Assembly: GCA_027017505.1 (NCBI GenBank)
Contig: JALUQR010000018.1
Location: 1 to 17,751, forward strand
Length of the DNA: 17,751 bases
Source of the DNA: a bacterium
Lineage (GTDB): Bacteria; Desulfobacterota; GWC2-55-46; DRQE01
Direction of reading: 5' to 3'
Shown in pieces: positions 1 through 6,690 of this stretch (positions within the stretch are counted from its first letter, which is position 1; the number at the start of each line of letters is the position of its first letter). A program made the position numbers and the translations under genes. The notes under the pieces are model-generated. The model made no database searches and was not told the DNA's origin. It was given only the letters and a program-made list of their open reading frames with translations.

Positions 1-511
1 GTATGAGTGAGAACACATTGTGTGGATGGAGTTTTTCTCTTCCGCCGAGTTCTTTCAGTTCTATCACGAAGGCGCATTCAACCACCTCTCCGCCGAGCTT
101 TTCCACAAGGTCAACCACCGCCCTTGCGGTTCCACCTGTTGCAAGAAGGTCATCTGCTATGAGTACCTTCTGTCCCTTCTCTATTGCATCCTCGTGTATC
201 TCAAGGGAGTCCTCGCCGTATTCGAGTGTGTATGAGGCCCTTTTTGTCTTCCAGGGCAGTTTACCTGGTTTTCTCACGAGCACCACCCCTGCACCGAGCT
301 TATATGCAAGGGCTGAGCCCACTATAAATCCCCTTGCCTCGATACCTATCACCAGGTCTATCTTCTTTCCCACATAGCGATGTCCCAGAAAGTCCACCAT
401 GGTCTGAAAACAGTGGGGGTCTCTGCAGAGGGTGGTTATGTCTTTGAATATTATTCCCTTTTTTGGAAAGTCAGGCACATCCCTTATAGCCTTCTTGAGT
501 CTTTCAACCAT
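1..511 (-). CDS. apt: Adenine phosphoribosyltransferase (C-terminus cut by window edge)
   Basis: This enzyme converts adenine and PRPP to AMP and pyrophosphate in cytoplasmic purine salvage. 170 codons are visible. The PRPP-binding loop lies at about residues 115-128 (VLIADDLLATGGT), and the conserved GIEARGF segment at 56-62. The visible end (HNVFSLI) is the usual Apt C-terminal motif, and family members are about 170-180 residues, so only a few residues and the stop are missing. The ATG at 511 follows an AGAGGTGA ribosome binding site. The gene starts 27 bp after the sigma-factor stop on the same strand with no obvious terminator between, so it is probably the last or a late gene of the surE-to-rpoS unit. 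Identity is near certain. Confidence 0.96.
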   Translation of the reverse strand, partial: MVERLKKAIRDVPDFPKKGIIFKDITTLCRDPHCFQTMVDFLGHRYVGKKIDLVIGIEARGFIVGSALAYKLGAGVVLVRKPGKLPWKTKRASYTLEYGEDSLEIHEDAIEKGQKVLIADDLLATGGTARAVVDLVEKLGGEVVECAFVIELKELGGREKLHPHNVFSLI

Positions 512-538
512 ATGGGGTCACCTCTTTGATGCGTTTTT

Positions 539-1474
539 CTAAATGGAGTCAAGGGAGTCTATCTTTTTGCTGTTCACTATCTGGCGCAGTTTGTTAAGTG
601 CCCTTGCCTCTATCTGGCGTATCCTTTCCCTTGTAACGCCGAATCTCTTGCCTATCTTTTCGAGTGTTTCCGGCTCACAGTCGAGGCCGAACCTGAGCCT
701 TATTATCTTCTGCTCGTTTTCATCGAGCACAGAGAGCCATTCCTCTATCTCTCTACTTCGTATCTCTGCGCTCATAAGCTCTATGGGTTCTGGAAATCTT
801 GTATCCTCAAGTTTATCGAGAAGTGTTTCGTCTGTATCACCGCCGAGGCTTGCATCTATGGAGCACACCTTGTGGCTTATGTTTGAAAGCCTCTTTATGT
901 ATCTGCCACTTACGCCCATGCGTGAGGCTATCTCCATGGGTGTGGGCTCTCTTTTGAGAAGTTTTTTGAGCTCCTTTCTCACCCTGTTCATCTTTGATAT
1001 ATCGTTTGTCACATGTATGGGAAGCCTCACTGCAAGTGCCTGGTTCATTATGGCCCTTTCAACGCTCTGTTTTATCCAGTAGGTCGCATAGGTTGAGAAC
1101 TTGCAACCCTTTGAGCCCTTGAATCTTTCCACAGACCTTATGAGCCCTATGTTGCCCTCCTCTATGAGGTCCTGCAGTGGCAGGCCCCTGTTCATGTAAC
1201 GCTTTGCTATGTTGACCACAAGGCGCAGGTTGCTCTCTATCATTCTTTTTCTTGCCTCTCTGTCGCCTCTGGCTATGCGCTCGGAAAGGGTCTTTTCTTC
1301 CTCTGCGGTAAGGAGCGGATACTTCTTGATGTTTTCAAAGTATGCCTTGAGGGAATCACCCGGGGCAGGAAGCTCCTCAAGGAGCTCTTTTTCCACGCCA
1401 CCCTCCTCAGCCATTATGTGCTCTTCTTTCCTGTCACCCATGGGGTTATATTTGATATTCTTCTTCAAATCCAT
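539..1474 (-). CDS. rpoS: RNA polymerase sigma factor, RpoS-type sigma70 family
   Basis: Primary-like alternative sigma factor that directs RNA polymerase to stationary-phase or stress promoters in the RpoS paradigm. Region 1.2 spans about residues 40-72, region 2 about 78-150 (DLIEEGNIGLIRSVERF, then YATYWIKQSVERAIMNQ), region 3 about 155-230, and region 4 about 245-298, with the helix-turn-helix at 271-290. The ERAIMNQ and RLPIHV stretch resembles RpoS more than RpoD, which usually has RAIADQ and RIPVHM. The product is 311 residues without the large region 1.1 of RpoD. The position directly after nlpD is the classical rpoS location. The ATG at 1474 has a weak ribosome site; in-frame ATGs at 1441 and 1414 are alternatives. 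The C-terminal tail after region 4 is short and Lys/Asp/Ser-rich. Sigma70-family membership is certain; the RpoS assignment rests on motif and context. Confidence 0.9.
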   Translation of the reverse strand: MDLKKNIKYNPMGDRKEEHIMAEEGGVEKELLEELPAPGDSLKAYFENIKKYPLLTAEEEKTLSERIARGDREARKRMIESNLRLVVNIAKRYMNRGLPLQDLIEEGNIGLIRSVERFKGSKGCKFSTYATYWIKQSVERAIMNQALAVRLPIHVTNDISKMNRVRKELKKLLKREPTPMEIASRMGVSGRYIKRLSNISHKVCSIDASLGGDTDETLLDKLEDTRFPEPIELMSAEIRSREIEEWLSVLDENEQKIIRLRFGLDCEPETLEKIGKRFGVTRERIRQIEARALNKLRQIVNSKKIDSLDSI

Positions 1475-1509
1475 GCTGAGGATCGGGGCTGTGTGTCTTT
1501 TTTAAACAT
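1465..1509 (-). other. Possible 14-codon upstream reading frame overlapping the sigma-factor start
   Basis: An ATG at 1509 opens a 14-residue frame that ends at a TGA at 1465-1467, just inside the sigma gene in another frame (the sigma ATG is 1472-1474). It has no clear ribosome site, but its ATG sits where the start site predicted from the -10 element at 1515-1520 would fall, so a leaderless message is conceivable. It may be chance. Confidence 0.2.
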
Positions 1510-1514
1510 GGTCT

Positions 1515-1543
1515 AATATACTACAAAAGTTCTTTCAGGGCAA
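1515..1543 (-). promoter_or_regulatory. Putative sigma70-type promoter for the sigma-factor gene
   Basis: On the minus strand, TTGCCC (1543-1538) and TATATT (1520-1515) are separated by 17 bp. The -35 lies in the last codons of nlpD and the -10 in the 60-bp gap before the sigma gene, giving a predicted start near 1508. This parallels enteric bacteria, where the main rpoS promoter lies inside nlpD. It is a sequence match only. Confidence 0.5.
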
Positions 1544-2203
1544 GAAAAAAAAGGGGTTTACCGCCCTGCTTCCATCCCTCACCTCGAAATGCAGATGCGC
1601 AGTGGTAGCATTACCTGTATTTCCCACAAGTCCTATTATCTGTCCCCTCTTCACCCTGTCACCTTTTCTTACAAGGTTTTTCCTGTTATGGGCATATATG
1701 GTGAAGATATTATCCCTGTGTTTTATTATTATAACATTGCCGTATCCGCGCATGTTGTTGTCTGCATAGACCACCTCTCCGTGGTCAACAGCCCTTATGG
1801 GTGTGCCCTCCTTTGCCTTTATGTCTATACCCTTGTGCATTGTATCCCCGCGCATTCCATAGCCTGATATAACCTTTCCCCTGACAGGCCATATGAACCT
1901 GCCCTTTCTGGCAACTGCGGGCCTTTTTTCAGTGGTTGACCTTTTTACAGTGGTTGTTGATTTTTTGACCCTTCGGGTCTTCTTCTTAAGGGGTATGTAT
2001 ATCCTCTGGCCTGCCTTTATGAGGGAGGGGTCTTTTATGTTATTTACCTCTGCCAGCTCCTCTATGTCCACCCCATATCTGTAGCTTATCCTCCAGAGGG
2101 TCTCGCCCTTTTTTACGGTGTGATACACACCCCTTCTCGGTGCACAGGCAGAAACAAGCACCACGAGGCTGAGCACACAGGCTATGGCTTTAAGGTTACG
2201 CAT
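1535..2203 (-). CDS. nlpD: NlpD-type lipoprotein, LysM plus M23 peptidase
   Basis: Envelope peptidoglycan hydrolase or amidase activator. Residues 1-20 are a lipoprotein signal with lipobox VSAC (Cys20 as the predicted lipidated residue). A LysM domain covers about 27-72, followed by a Lys/Arg/Thr-rich linker (73-101) and an M23/LytM domain (about 103-222). The M23 zinc and catalytic residues are present: H123 and D127 (HKGID), H172 (YAH), and H203 and H205 (HLHFE). E. coli NlpD has lost such residues and acts only as an amidase activator, so this protein may be an active endopeptidase. The ATG overlaps the end of the upstream LOG gene by 8 nt, suggesting translational coupling. The last residues (FFFLP) are encoded across an 8-nt homopolymer run. 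Placement just before the rpoS-type gene supports the name. Confidence 0.9.
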   Translation of the reverse strand: MRNLKAIACVLSLVVLVSACAPRRGVYHTVKKGETLWRISYRYGVDIEELAEVNNIKDPSLIKAGQRIYIPLKKKTRRVKKSTTTVKRSTTEKRPAVARKGRFIWPVRGKVISGYGMRGDTMHKGIDIKAKEGTPIRAVDHGEVVYADNNMRGYGNVIIIKHRDNIFTIYAHNRKNLVRKGDRVKRGQIIGLVGNTGNATTAHLHFEVRDGSRAVNPFFFLP

Positions 2204-2669
2204 CCCTGATATTTTTAAGTATTACATCCACTGCGTCTTCGGGGTCTTTTGCCTTTATGATGCCAGGTATGTCCCATGTGTTGAGCCCCACCACGGGTTT
2301 ACCGATCTTAAGTGCTATGGCTATCTCTGAGAGTGTGCCGTATCCACCGCCCACAGCTATGAGCCCACGGGATGCCCTCACGATGAGTATATTACGCATC
2401 TCTCCCATACCCGTTGGTATGGCAATATCTATGTATGGGTTTGCATCCCTGCGGGATGTGCCTGGAAGAAACCCTATGGTTATGCCACCATGCCTTTTAC
2501 ATCCCCTTGCGGATGCCCTCATAACGCCATCGAGCCCGCCGTTTACAAGCACGGCCCCACGGTGGGCTATCCACATGCCCACCTTCTCTGCAAGCTCCTC
2601 AAGGCGGGCATCGGGCTCTCCGCTTCCCACAACCCCTATTACGGGAAGGTCTTTAAGCTCTACAGCCAT
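2196..2669 (-). CDS. LOG-family / TIGR00725-like Rossmann protein
   Basis: A 157-residue protein of the bacterial branch of the LOG family ('lysine decarboxylase-like'). The fold family binds nucleotides or phosphoribosyl compounds, and some members hydrolyse nucleoside 5'-monophosphates, but the role of this branch is not settled. It has an N-terminal VIGVVGSGEP strand-loop (10-19), a GGLDGVM glycine loop (44-50), MRN at 91-93, and GGGYGTLSE (107-115), the counterpart of the family PGGxGTxxE motif. It overlaps the upstream membrane-protein gene by 10 nt and nlpD by 8 nt, so it is locked into the operon by translational coupling. Its place within a surE-pcm-nlpD-rpoS cluster is unusual compared with enteric bacteria. 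Family assignment is solid; the substrate is unknown. Confidence 0.85.
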   Translation of the reverse strand: MAVELKDLPVIGVVGSGEPDARLEELAEKVGMWIAHRGAVLVNGGLDGVMRASARGCKRHGGITIGFLPGTSRRDANPYIDIAIPTGMGEMRNILIVRASRGLIAVGGGYGTLSEIAIALKIGKPVVGLNTWDIPGIIKAKDPEDAVDVILKNIRDA

Positions 2670-3238
2670 CTGTAGATAATCACCACTGCCAGAATAATCA
2701 CCGTGATGAACACGGTAATAAGGTTGAAGTATCTGTCTATGAATTCCCTTATGGCATCACCATATCTGTAGAGTATTACTGCCTCAAGAAAGAACCTTGC
2801 GGATCTGCTCACCGCAGAGGCAATCACAAACACCGTAAAGTCTATGCGAAACGCACCTGCTGTTATGGTAAAGAGCTTGTAGGGTATGGGTGTGAACCCT
2901 GCGATACCCACTGCCCATGCATCGTAGCGCTGGTAGAGTTCCTGTATCCTGTGGTAGCTATCCTCAAGCCCGTAGGCATCTATTATGAGTTCTCCCACAG
3001 CGTCCATGAAATACAGCCCTATAAGATAGCCTGCGATACCACCTGCAACAGAACCCACAGAGGATACCCCTGCATAGAAGAACGCCTTCCTTGGCAGTGC
3101 CACTGCAAGGGCCACAAGCAGTACATCAGGTGGTACGGGAAAAAAACTTGCCTCTGCAAAGGCGACCACACAGAGTGCCTGCCATCCATAGGGTGTGTGT
3201 GCCCACGAGAGTGTCCAGTTATAGAGGCGTTTAAGCAT
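2660..3238 (-). CDS. VTT/DedA-type membrane protein (YqaA-like)
   Basis: A 192-residue integral inner-membrane protein of the VTT (SNARE-associated/DedA) superfamily, members of which are linked to lipid scrambling or transport and membrane homeostasis. Family marks are EASFFPVPPDVLL (about 29-41), a Gly-rich helix (SVGSVAGGIAGYLIG, about 60-74), FTPIPYKLFTITAGAF (about 114-129) and an Arg pair flanked by aromatics (SRSARFF). A final hydrophobic helix ends in YRWL. The gene starts 10 bp after pcm and overlaps the LOG gene by 10 nt, so it is part of the surE unit. YqaA-type genes near pcm or nlpD occur in other Gram-negative lineages. No experimental function can be read from the sequence. Confidence 0.85.
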   Translation of the reverse strand: MLKRLYNWTLSWAHTPYGWQALCVVAFAEASFFPVPPDVLLVALAVALPRKAFFYAGVSSVGSVAGGIAGYLIGLYFMDAVGELIIDAYGLEDSYHRIQELYQRYDAWAVGIAGFTPIPYKLFTITAGAFRIDFTVFVIASAVSRSARFFLEAVILYRYGDAIREFIDRYFNLITVFITVIILAVVIIYRWL

Positions 3239-3248
3239 CTACTTTTTT

Positions 3249-3905
3249 TCAGTCTTCCTGCCAGCCGTATCTGCCTATAAGCTTTACGAACCTACAGCCA
3301 CCGAGGTTCTCCCTTACAATCCTTTCCTTTTTCTTTGTGAGCCTTACCAGCTCCTGCACGAACTCACCACCCACTGGTATAACAAGCCTTCCACCCTCTG
3401 CGAGCTGTTCCATGTAGGGTGGTGGTATGTCTGGAGCTCCTGCGGTAACCAGTATGGCATCGAAGGGGGCAAACTCCTCCCATCCGAGTGTTCCATCCCC
3501 TATCCTTATGGCTATGTTTGAGTAGCCCAGGCTGTCCAGTGTCTTTCTTGCCCTGTCTGCTATGGATGGTATGCGTTCCACGGAGTAGACCATTTCAGCG
3601 AGCTCTGCCAGTATGGCGGTCTGGTAGCCCGAGCCAGTGCCTATCTCGAGCACCTTTTCTGTGCCCTCAAGTTTCAGGGCCTCTGTCATGAATGCCACCA
3701 TAAAGGGCTGGGATATGGTCTGGCCTTCTCCTATGGGGAGGGGATAATCGCTGTATGCCTGGGCCCTCAGGGCCTCATCCACAAAGAGGTGTCTTGGAAC
3801 CTTGAGCATGGCAGAGATAACTCTTCTGTCCTTTATACCCCTGGGGATGAGCTGGGTCTCCACCATGGTCTTTCTTGCCCGTGCGTATATGTCCTTTTCT
3901 CTCAT
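3249..3905 (-). CDS. pcm: Protein-L-isoaspartate O-methyltransferase
   Basis: Repairs age-damaged proteins by SAM-dependent methylation of L-isoaspartyl residues in the cytoplasm. Key segments are the substrate-pocket motif GQTISQPFMVAFMTEAL and the SAM-binding motif KVLEIGTGSGYQTAIL, followed by YSVER, an acidic IGDGTLGW loop and FDAILVTAGAP. With the ATG at 3905 the product is 218 residues, the normal length. A GTG at 3935 would add 11 residues (Asn/Ser/Gly-rich) and overlap surE by 26 nt; I prefer 3905 because the extension resembles no family N-terminus. The ATG lies 4 nt after the surE stop. Pairing with surE is conserved widely and fits stationary-phase protein repair. Confidence 0.95.
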   Translation of the reverse strand: MREKDIYARARKTMVETQLIPRGIKDRRVISAMLKVPRHLFVDEALRAQAYSDYPLPIGEGQTISQPFMVAFMTEALKLEGTEKVLEIGTGSGYQTAILAELAEMVYSVERIPSIADRARKTLDSLGYSNIAIRIGDGTLGWEEFAPFDAILVTAGAPDIPPPYMEQLAEGGRLVIPVGGEFVQELVRLTKKKERIVRENLGGCRFVKLIGRYGWQED

Positions 3906-3909
3906 AGGG

Positions 3910-4662
3910 TCAGAACTTCCAGAACCTGAGTTCACTCATGGCTGAATAGTTGGTCATGTCAAGGTGTATGGGGGTTATGGATATGTAACCCTTCGATATT
4001 GCTGCAAAGTCTGTGTCCTCGCCTCCTTCCCACCTGAGCATGTTTCCACCTATCCAGTAGTATTTCTTGCCCCTGGGGTCTGTCTTTTCCACAACCACAT
4101 CTCCACCAAATATGCGTTTGCCCTGTCGTGTTATACGATACCCCCGGACTCTGCCCTGCGGGATGTTCACATTTATGAGGGTATCCTTTGGAAGTCCCTT
4201 CTGGAGCACATGTTTTACTATCCTGACCCCGAAAAGCGAGGCATCCTTGAAGTTAAACTTCCTTTTTGCAACAAGGGATATGGCTATGGATGGTATTCCG
4301 AGAAGTGTGCCCTCCATGGCAGCAGAGACTGTGCCCGAATAAGATATATCCTCGCCCAGGTTGCCTCCCATGTTTATGCCCGATACCACCACATCCGGTC
4401 TTCCTGGCAAAAGCCCGCCATGTATTGCAAGGGTAACGCAGTCTGTGGGTGTGCCATCCACTGCAAAACGGCGGGCAGAGAGCTTCTGCACCCTGAGGGG
4501 TCTGTGGAGTGTAAGTGAGTGGCTCGATGCAGACCTCTCCCTGTCAGGGGCAACAACATAAACAGAGCCGATCCTCTTGAGGGCTTCCTCAAGGGCCCTT
4601 AGCCCCTCTGACATTATGCCATCATCGTTTGAGACCAGTATAAGGGGTTTTTTTGTTGCCAT
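3910..4662 (-). CDS. surE: 5'/3'-nucleotidase SurE
   Basis: Metal-dependent nucleoside monophosphate phosphatase, often with exopolyphosphatase activity, in the stationary-phase survival cluster. Metal and active-site residues are present: SNDDG (D13, D14), S44 in the DRERSASSHSLTL segment, and N97 in VSGIN. The product is 250 residues. An upstream in-frame ATG at 4761 would add 33 residues of non-family sequence and run into the divergent dehydrogenase gene, while the ATG at 4662 follows an AGGAGA site at 7-nt spacing, so 4662 is the start. It is the first gene of the minus-strand unit that continues through pcm, the VTT protein, the LOG protein, nlpD and the sigma factor. Confidence 0.96.
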   Translation of the reverse strand: MATKKPLILVSNDDGIMSEGLRALEEALKRIGSVYVVAPDRERSASSHSLTLHRPLRVQKLSARRFAVDGTPTDCVTLAIHGGLLPGRPDVVVSGINMGGNLGEDISYSGTVSAAMEGTLLGIPSIAISLVAKRKFNFKDASLFGVRIVKHVLQKGLPKDTLINVNIPQGRVRGYRITRQGKRIFGGDVVVEKTDPRGKKYYWIGGNMLRWEGGEDTDFAAISKGYISITPIHLDMTNYSAMSELRFWKF

Positions 4663-4669
4663 GGCAGGT

Positions 4670-4675
4670 TCTCCT
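4670..4675 (-). promoter_or_regulatory. Ribosome binding site fixing the surE start
   Basis: AGGAGA on the minus strand, 7 nt before the ATG at 4662. It selects this start over the longer ATG at 4761. Confidence 0.8.
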
Positions 4676-4715
4676 GTAATACAATGGGATTCAAAAAATA
4701 ATAACAGAAAACAGG

Positions 4716-4721
4716 GATAAT
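4716..4721 (+). promoter_or_regulatory. Candidate -10 element of the dehydrogenase gene
   Basis: GATAAT lies in an A/T-rich 73-bp divergent gap between surE and the dehydrogenase. The predicted start site is near 4728, only about 8 nt before the ATG, and no Shine-Dalgarno sequence precedes that ATG, so the message would be almost leaderless. No good -35 hexamer is visible. I see no convincing hexamer pair for surE in the opposite direction either. Confidence 0.35.
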
Positions 4722-4735
4722 TTAAACACAAACTT

Positions 4736-5695
4736 ATGCGAGCCCTTCTGTTTGATGGCACATTACGCTACTGTGAGAACATGCCAGAACCTGTGCCAGC
4801 CCCTGGAGAGGCCCTTGTAAGGGTCAACCTTGCTGGCATATGTGCCACGGATATTGAGATAACCCGTGGCTACATGGACTTCAGAGGCATCCCCGGACAT
4901 GAGTTCGTGGGCACGGTGGTGAGTGCACAGAGGGATGAGCTTGTGGGAAAAAGGGTGGTGGGAGAGATAAACTCAGGGTGTCGCAGGTGTGGCTGGTGTG
5001 TCAGGGGAGAGAAAGAGCACTGCCCTGAGAGAACCACACTCGGCATATACAGAAAGGACGGTGCCTTTGCAGACTATCTTACCATTGCAGAGGAAAACCT
5101 CCATCCCCTGCCACCAGGGCTTGAAGACCAGGATGCGGTCTTCACAGAGCCAGTTGCATCTGCCCTTGAGATTCTCGAACAGTGCCACATAAGGCCCACC
5201 CACAGGGTGTGTGTGGTGGGCGATGGAAGGCTGGGCCTTATTGTGGCACAGGTCTTAAGGCTTACAGGCTGTGAGCTTACAGTTGTGGGAAGACACAGAG
5301 AAAAGCTTTCCATACTGGATGGGATGGGTATAGAGACCGTTGTGGTTGACAGGCTATCCACCAGGGATGCATGGTTCGATATTGTTGTGGATGTAACTGG
5401 AAGCCCCTCTGGCACGGGGCTTTCAGCATCTCTTTTAAGGCCCGGGGGCACCCTTGTGGTAAAGACCACCGTGAAGGATGCAGGCGGGATTGAGCTCAAC
5501 AGGGTTGTGGTGGATGAGCTTAAGATTGTTGGCTCAAGGTGTGGCCCGTTCAGCCCTGCCCTCAGGCTTCTTTCAGAAGGGCTTGTAAGGGTAAGGCCAC
5601 TTGTATCAGCGGTGTTTCCCATAGAGAGGGGGGTTTCTGCCTTCAGGGAGGCAGAAAGAAAGGGTGTGCTCAAGGTTCTTATAAGTATGGACTAA
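4736..5695 (+). CDS. Zinc-dependent medium-chain alcohol dehydrogenase family protein
   Basis: A 319-residue MDR-superfamily oxidoreductase, presumably NAD(P)-dependent on an alcohol or polyol; the substrate cannot be read. Catalytic-zinc ligands are C36 (GICATDIE) and H55/E56 (GHEFVG), with E138 (TEP) as the likely further ligand seen in sorbitol and threonine dehydrogenases. A structural-zinc lobe has C82, C85, C88 and C96. The Rossmann glycine loop is VVGDGRLG (160-167). It is shorter than typical members (about 340-350), mainly in the C-terminal half, as in the compact MDR-like subgroup. The ATG at 4736 opens with MRALLFDG, the normal family start, yet has no Shine-Dalgarno. It stands alone on the plus strand, divergent from surE and convergent with hypE, and its TAA overlaps the hypE TAG by 4 bp. 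It has no evident functional link with either neighbouring operon. Confidence 0.88.
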   Translation: MRALLFDGTLRYCENMPEPVPAPGEALVRVNLAGICATDIEITRGYMDFRGIPGHEFVGTVVSAQRDELVGKRVVGEINSGCRRCGWCVRGEKEHCPERTTLGIYRKDGAFADYLTIAEENLHPLPPGLEDQDAVFTEPVASALEILEQCHIRPTHRVCVVGDGRLGLIVAQVLRLTGCELTVVGRHREKLSILDGMGIETVVVDRLSTRDAWFDIVVDVTGSPSGTGLSASLLRPGGTLVVKTTVKDAGGIELNRVVVDELKIVGSRCGPFSPALRLLSEGLVRVRPLVSAVFPIERGVSAFREAERKGVLKVLISMD

Positions 5696-6687
5696 CATAT
5701 CCTTGGAAGGTTCTCTCCTGAAAGCCTGCCCACTATTCTTTCAACCCCGATGGTTGTTTTAAGCACCACCCCGTTTCTATCTGCTGTGACCCTGCCCACG
5801 GCAACCGCACCCTCACCCAGTGGATGACGGTGCATGGCATGTAGCACCATGTCTGCGGTCTCAGGGCTTACTATGGCAACGAGTCTACCCTCGCAGGCAA
5901 GGTAAAGGGGGTCTACACCGAGTATCTCGCACACGCCCCTTACCTCTTCCCTTACGGGTATGAGTGCTTCCTCTATGATTATGCCCTTTCCGCACGCATC
6001 TGCAAGCTCGTTCAGTATGGTTGCAAGCCCGCCCCTTGTTACATCCCTCATGAGTCTTACCCCTCCCACATCAAGCATAACGGATGTGAGCCCGTGAAGC
6101 GGGGCACAATCGCTCTTGAAAGAGACCTCTATATCCGCCCTTCTTGCAAGTATCACGGCACCGTGCTCTGCAATACTGCCTGAAAGTAGCACCACATCAC
6201 CCTCTTCTATGTTGCGGGCTGATAGCTCCAGGCACTCATCCACCACGCCAACCCCTGTGGTGTTTATAAACACACCATCTGCCTTTCCACGCTCCACCAC
6301 CTTTGTATCTGCGGTAATAATACTCACATTGCACTCACGGAGGGCATCCCTCATGCTTCTTGCAATGCGCTCAAGCAGAGAAAGCTCTGTGCCCTCCTCT
6401 ATTATAAACGATGCACTCATGTAAAGCGGGATTGCCCCGCCAACTGAAAGGTCATTTACCGTGCCATACACAGAGAGCTTTCCTATATCCCCGCCTGGAA
6501 AGAACAGGGGCCAGACCACATAGGAGTCTGTACTCACAGACACCCTCTTTCTTTCTACCACCACGGTTGCCTGGTCAGCCAGCTCGTTCAGCACTGGGTT
6601 GCCAAAGGCATCAAGGAAGACCCCCCTTATAAGCTCCTCTGTTTTTGTGCCTCCTGCTCCGTGGGCAAGGGTTATCCTCTGTGTCAC
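5692..6687 (-). CDS. hypE: [NiFe] hydrogenase maturation carbamoyl dehydratase HypE
   Basis: HypE takes the carbamoyl group from HypF on its C-terminal cysteine and dehydrates it with ATP to a thiocyanate, the source of the Fe-CN ligands. The sequence shows the N-terminal LAHGAGG motif (7-13), a VSTDSYVV acidic ATP site, a MRDVTRGGLATILNELA segment typical of the PurM/SelD-like fold, and the diagnostic end PRIC with C331 as the last residue. At 331 residues it is full length. The start is a GTG at 6687, 3 nt after the hypD stop, with AGGAG in the end of hypD as ribosome site. It is the last visible gene of the hyp operon; its TAG overlaps the stop of the convergent dehydrogenase gene, so no intrinsic terminator separates them. 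Confidence 0.97.
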   Translation of the reverse strand: MTQRITLAHGAGGTKTEELIRGVFLDAFGNPVLNELADQATVVVERKRVSVSTDSYVVWPLFFPGGDIGKLSVYGTVNDLSVGGAIPLYMSASFIIEEGTELSLLERIARSMRDALRECNVSIITADTKVVERGKADGVFINTTGVGVVDECLELSARNIEEGDVVLLSGSIAEHGAVILARRADIEVSFKSDCAPLHGLTSVMLDVGGVRLMRDVTRGGLATILNELADACGKGIIIEEALIPVREEVRGVCEILGVDPLYLACEGRLVAIVSPETADMVLHAMHRHPLGEGAVAVGRVTADRNGVVLKTTIGVERIVGRLSGENLPRIC

Positions 6688-6690
6688 GGG

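Noticed and set aside
1544..1553. Possible frameshift at the 8-nt homopolymer near the end of nlpD
   Set aside because: The homopolymer lies in the final codons, the M23 domain is already complete and the frame ends normally a few residues later.
3964..4518. 184-codon plus-strand frame within surE
   Set aside because: Antisense shadow of surE, which has all its active-site motifs.
4663..4761. N-terminal extension of SurE from the ATG at 4761
   Set aside because: It would overlap the divergent dehydrogenase start, its sequence is not SurE-like, and a good ribosome site marks the ATG at 4662.
5074..5673. 199-codon open frame on the minus strand inside the dehydrogenase gene
   Set aside because: Ser/Thr/Pro-rich shadow translation of a clear MDR gene in the opposite strand, with no recognisable domain.
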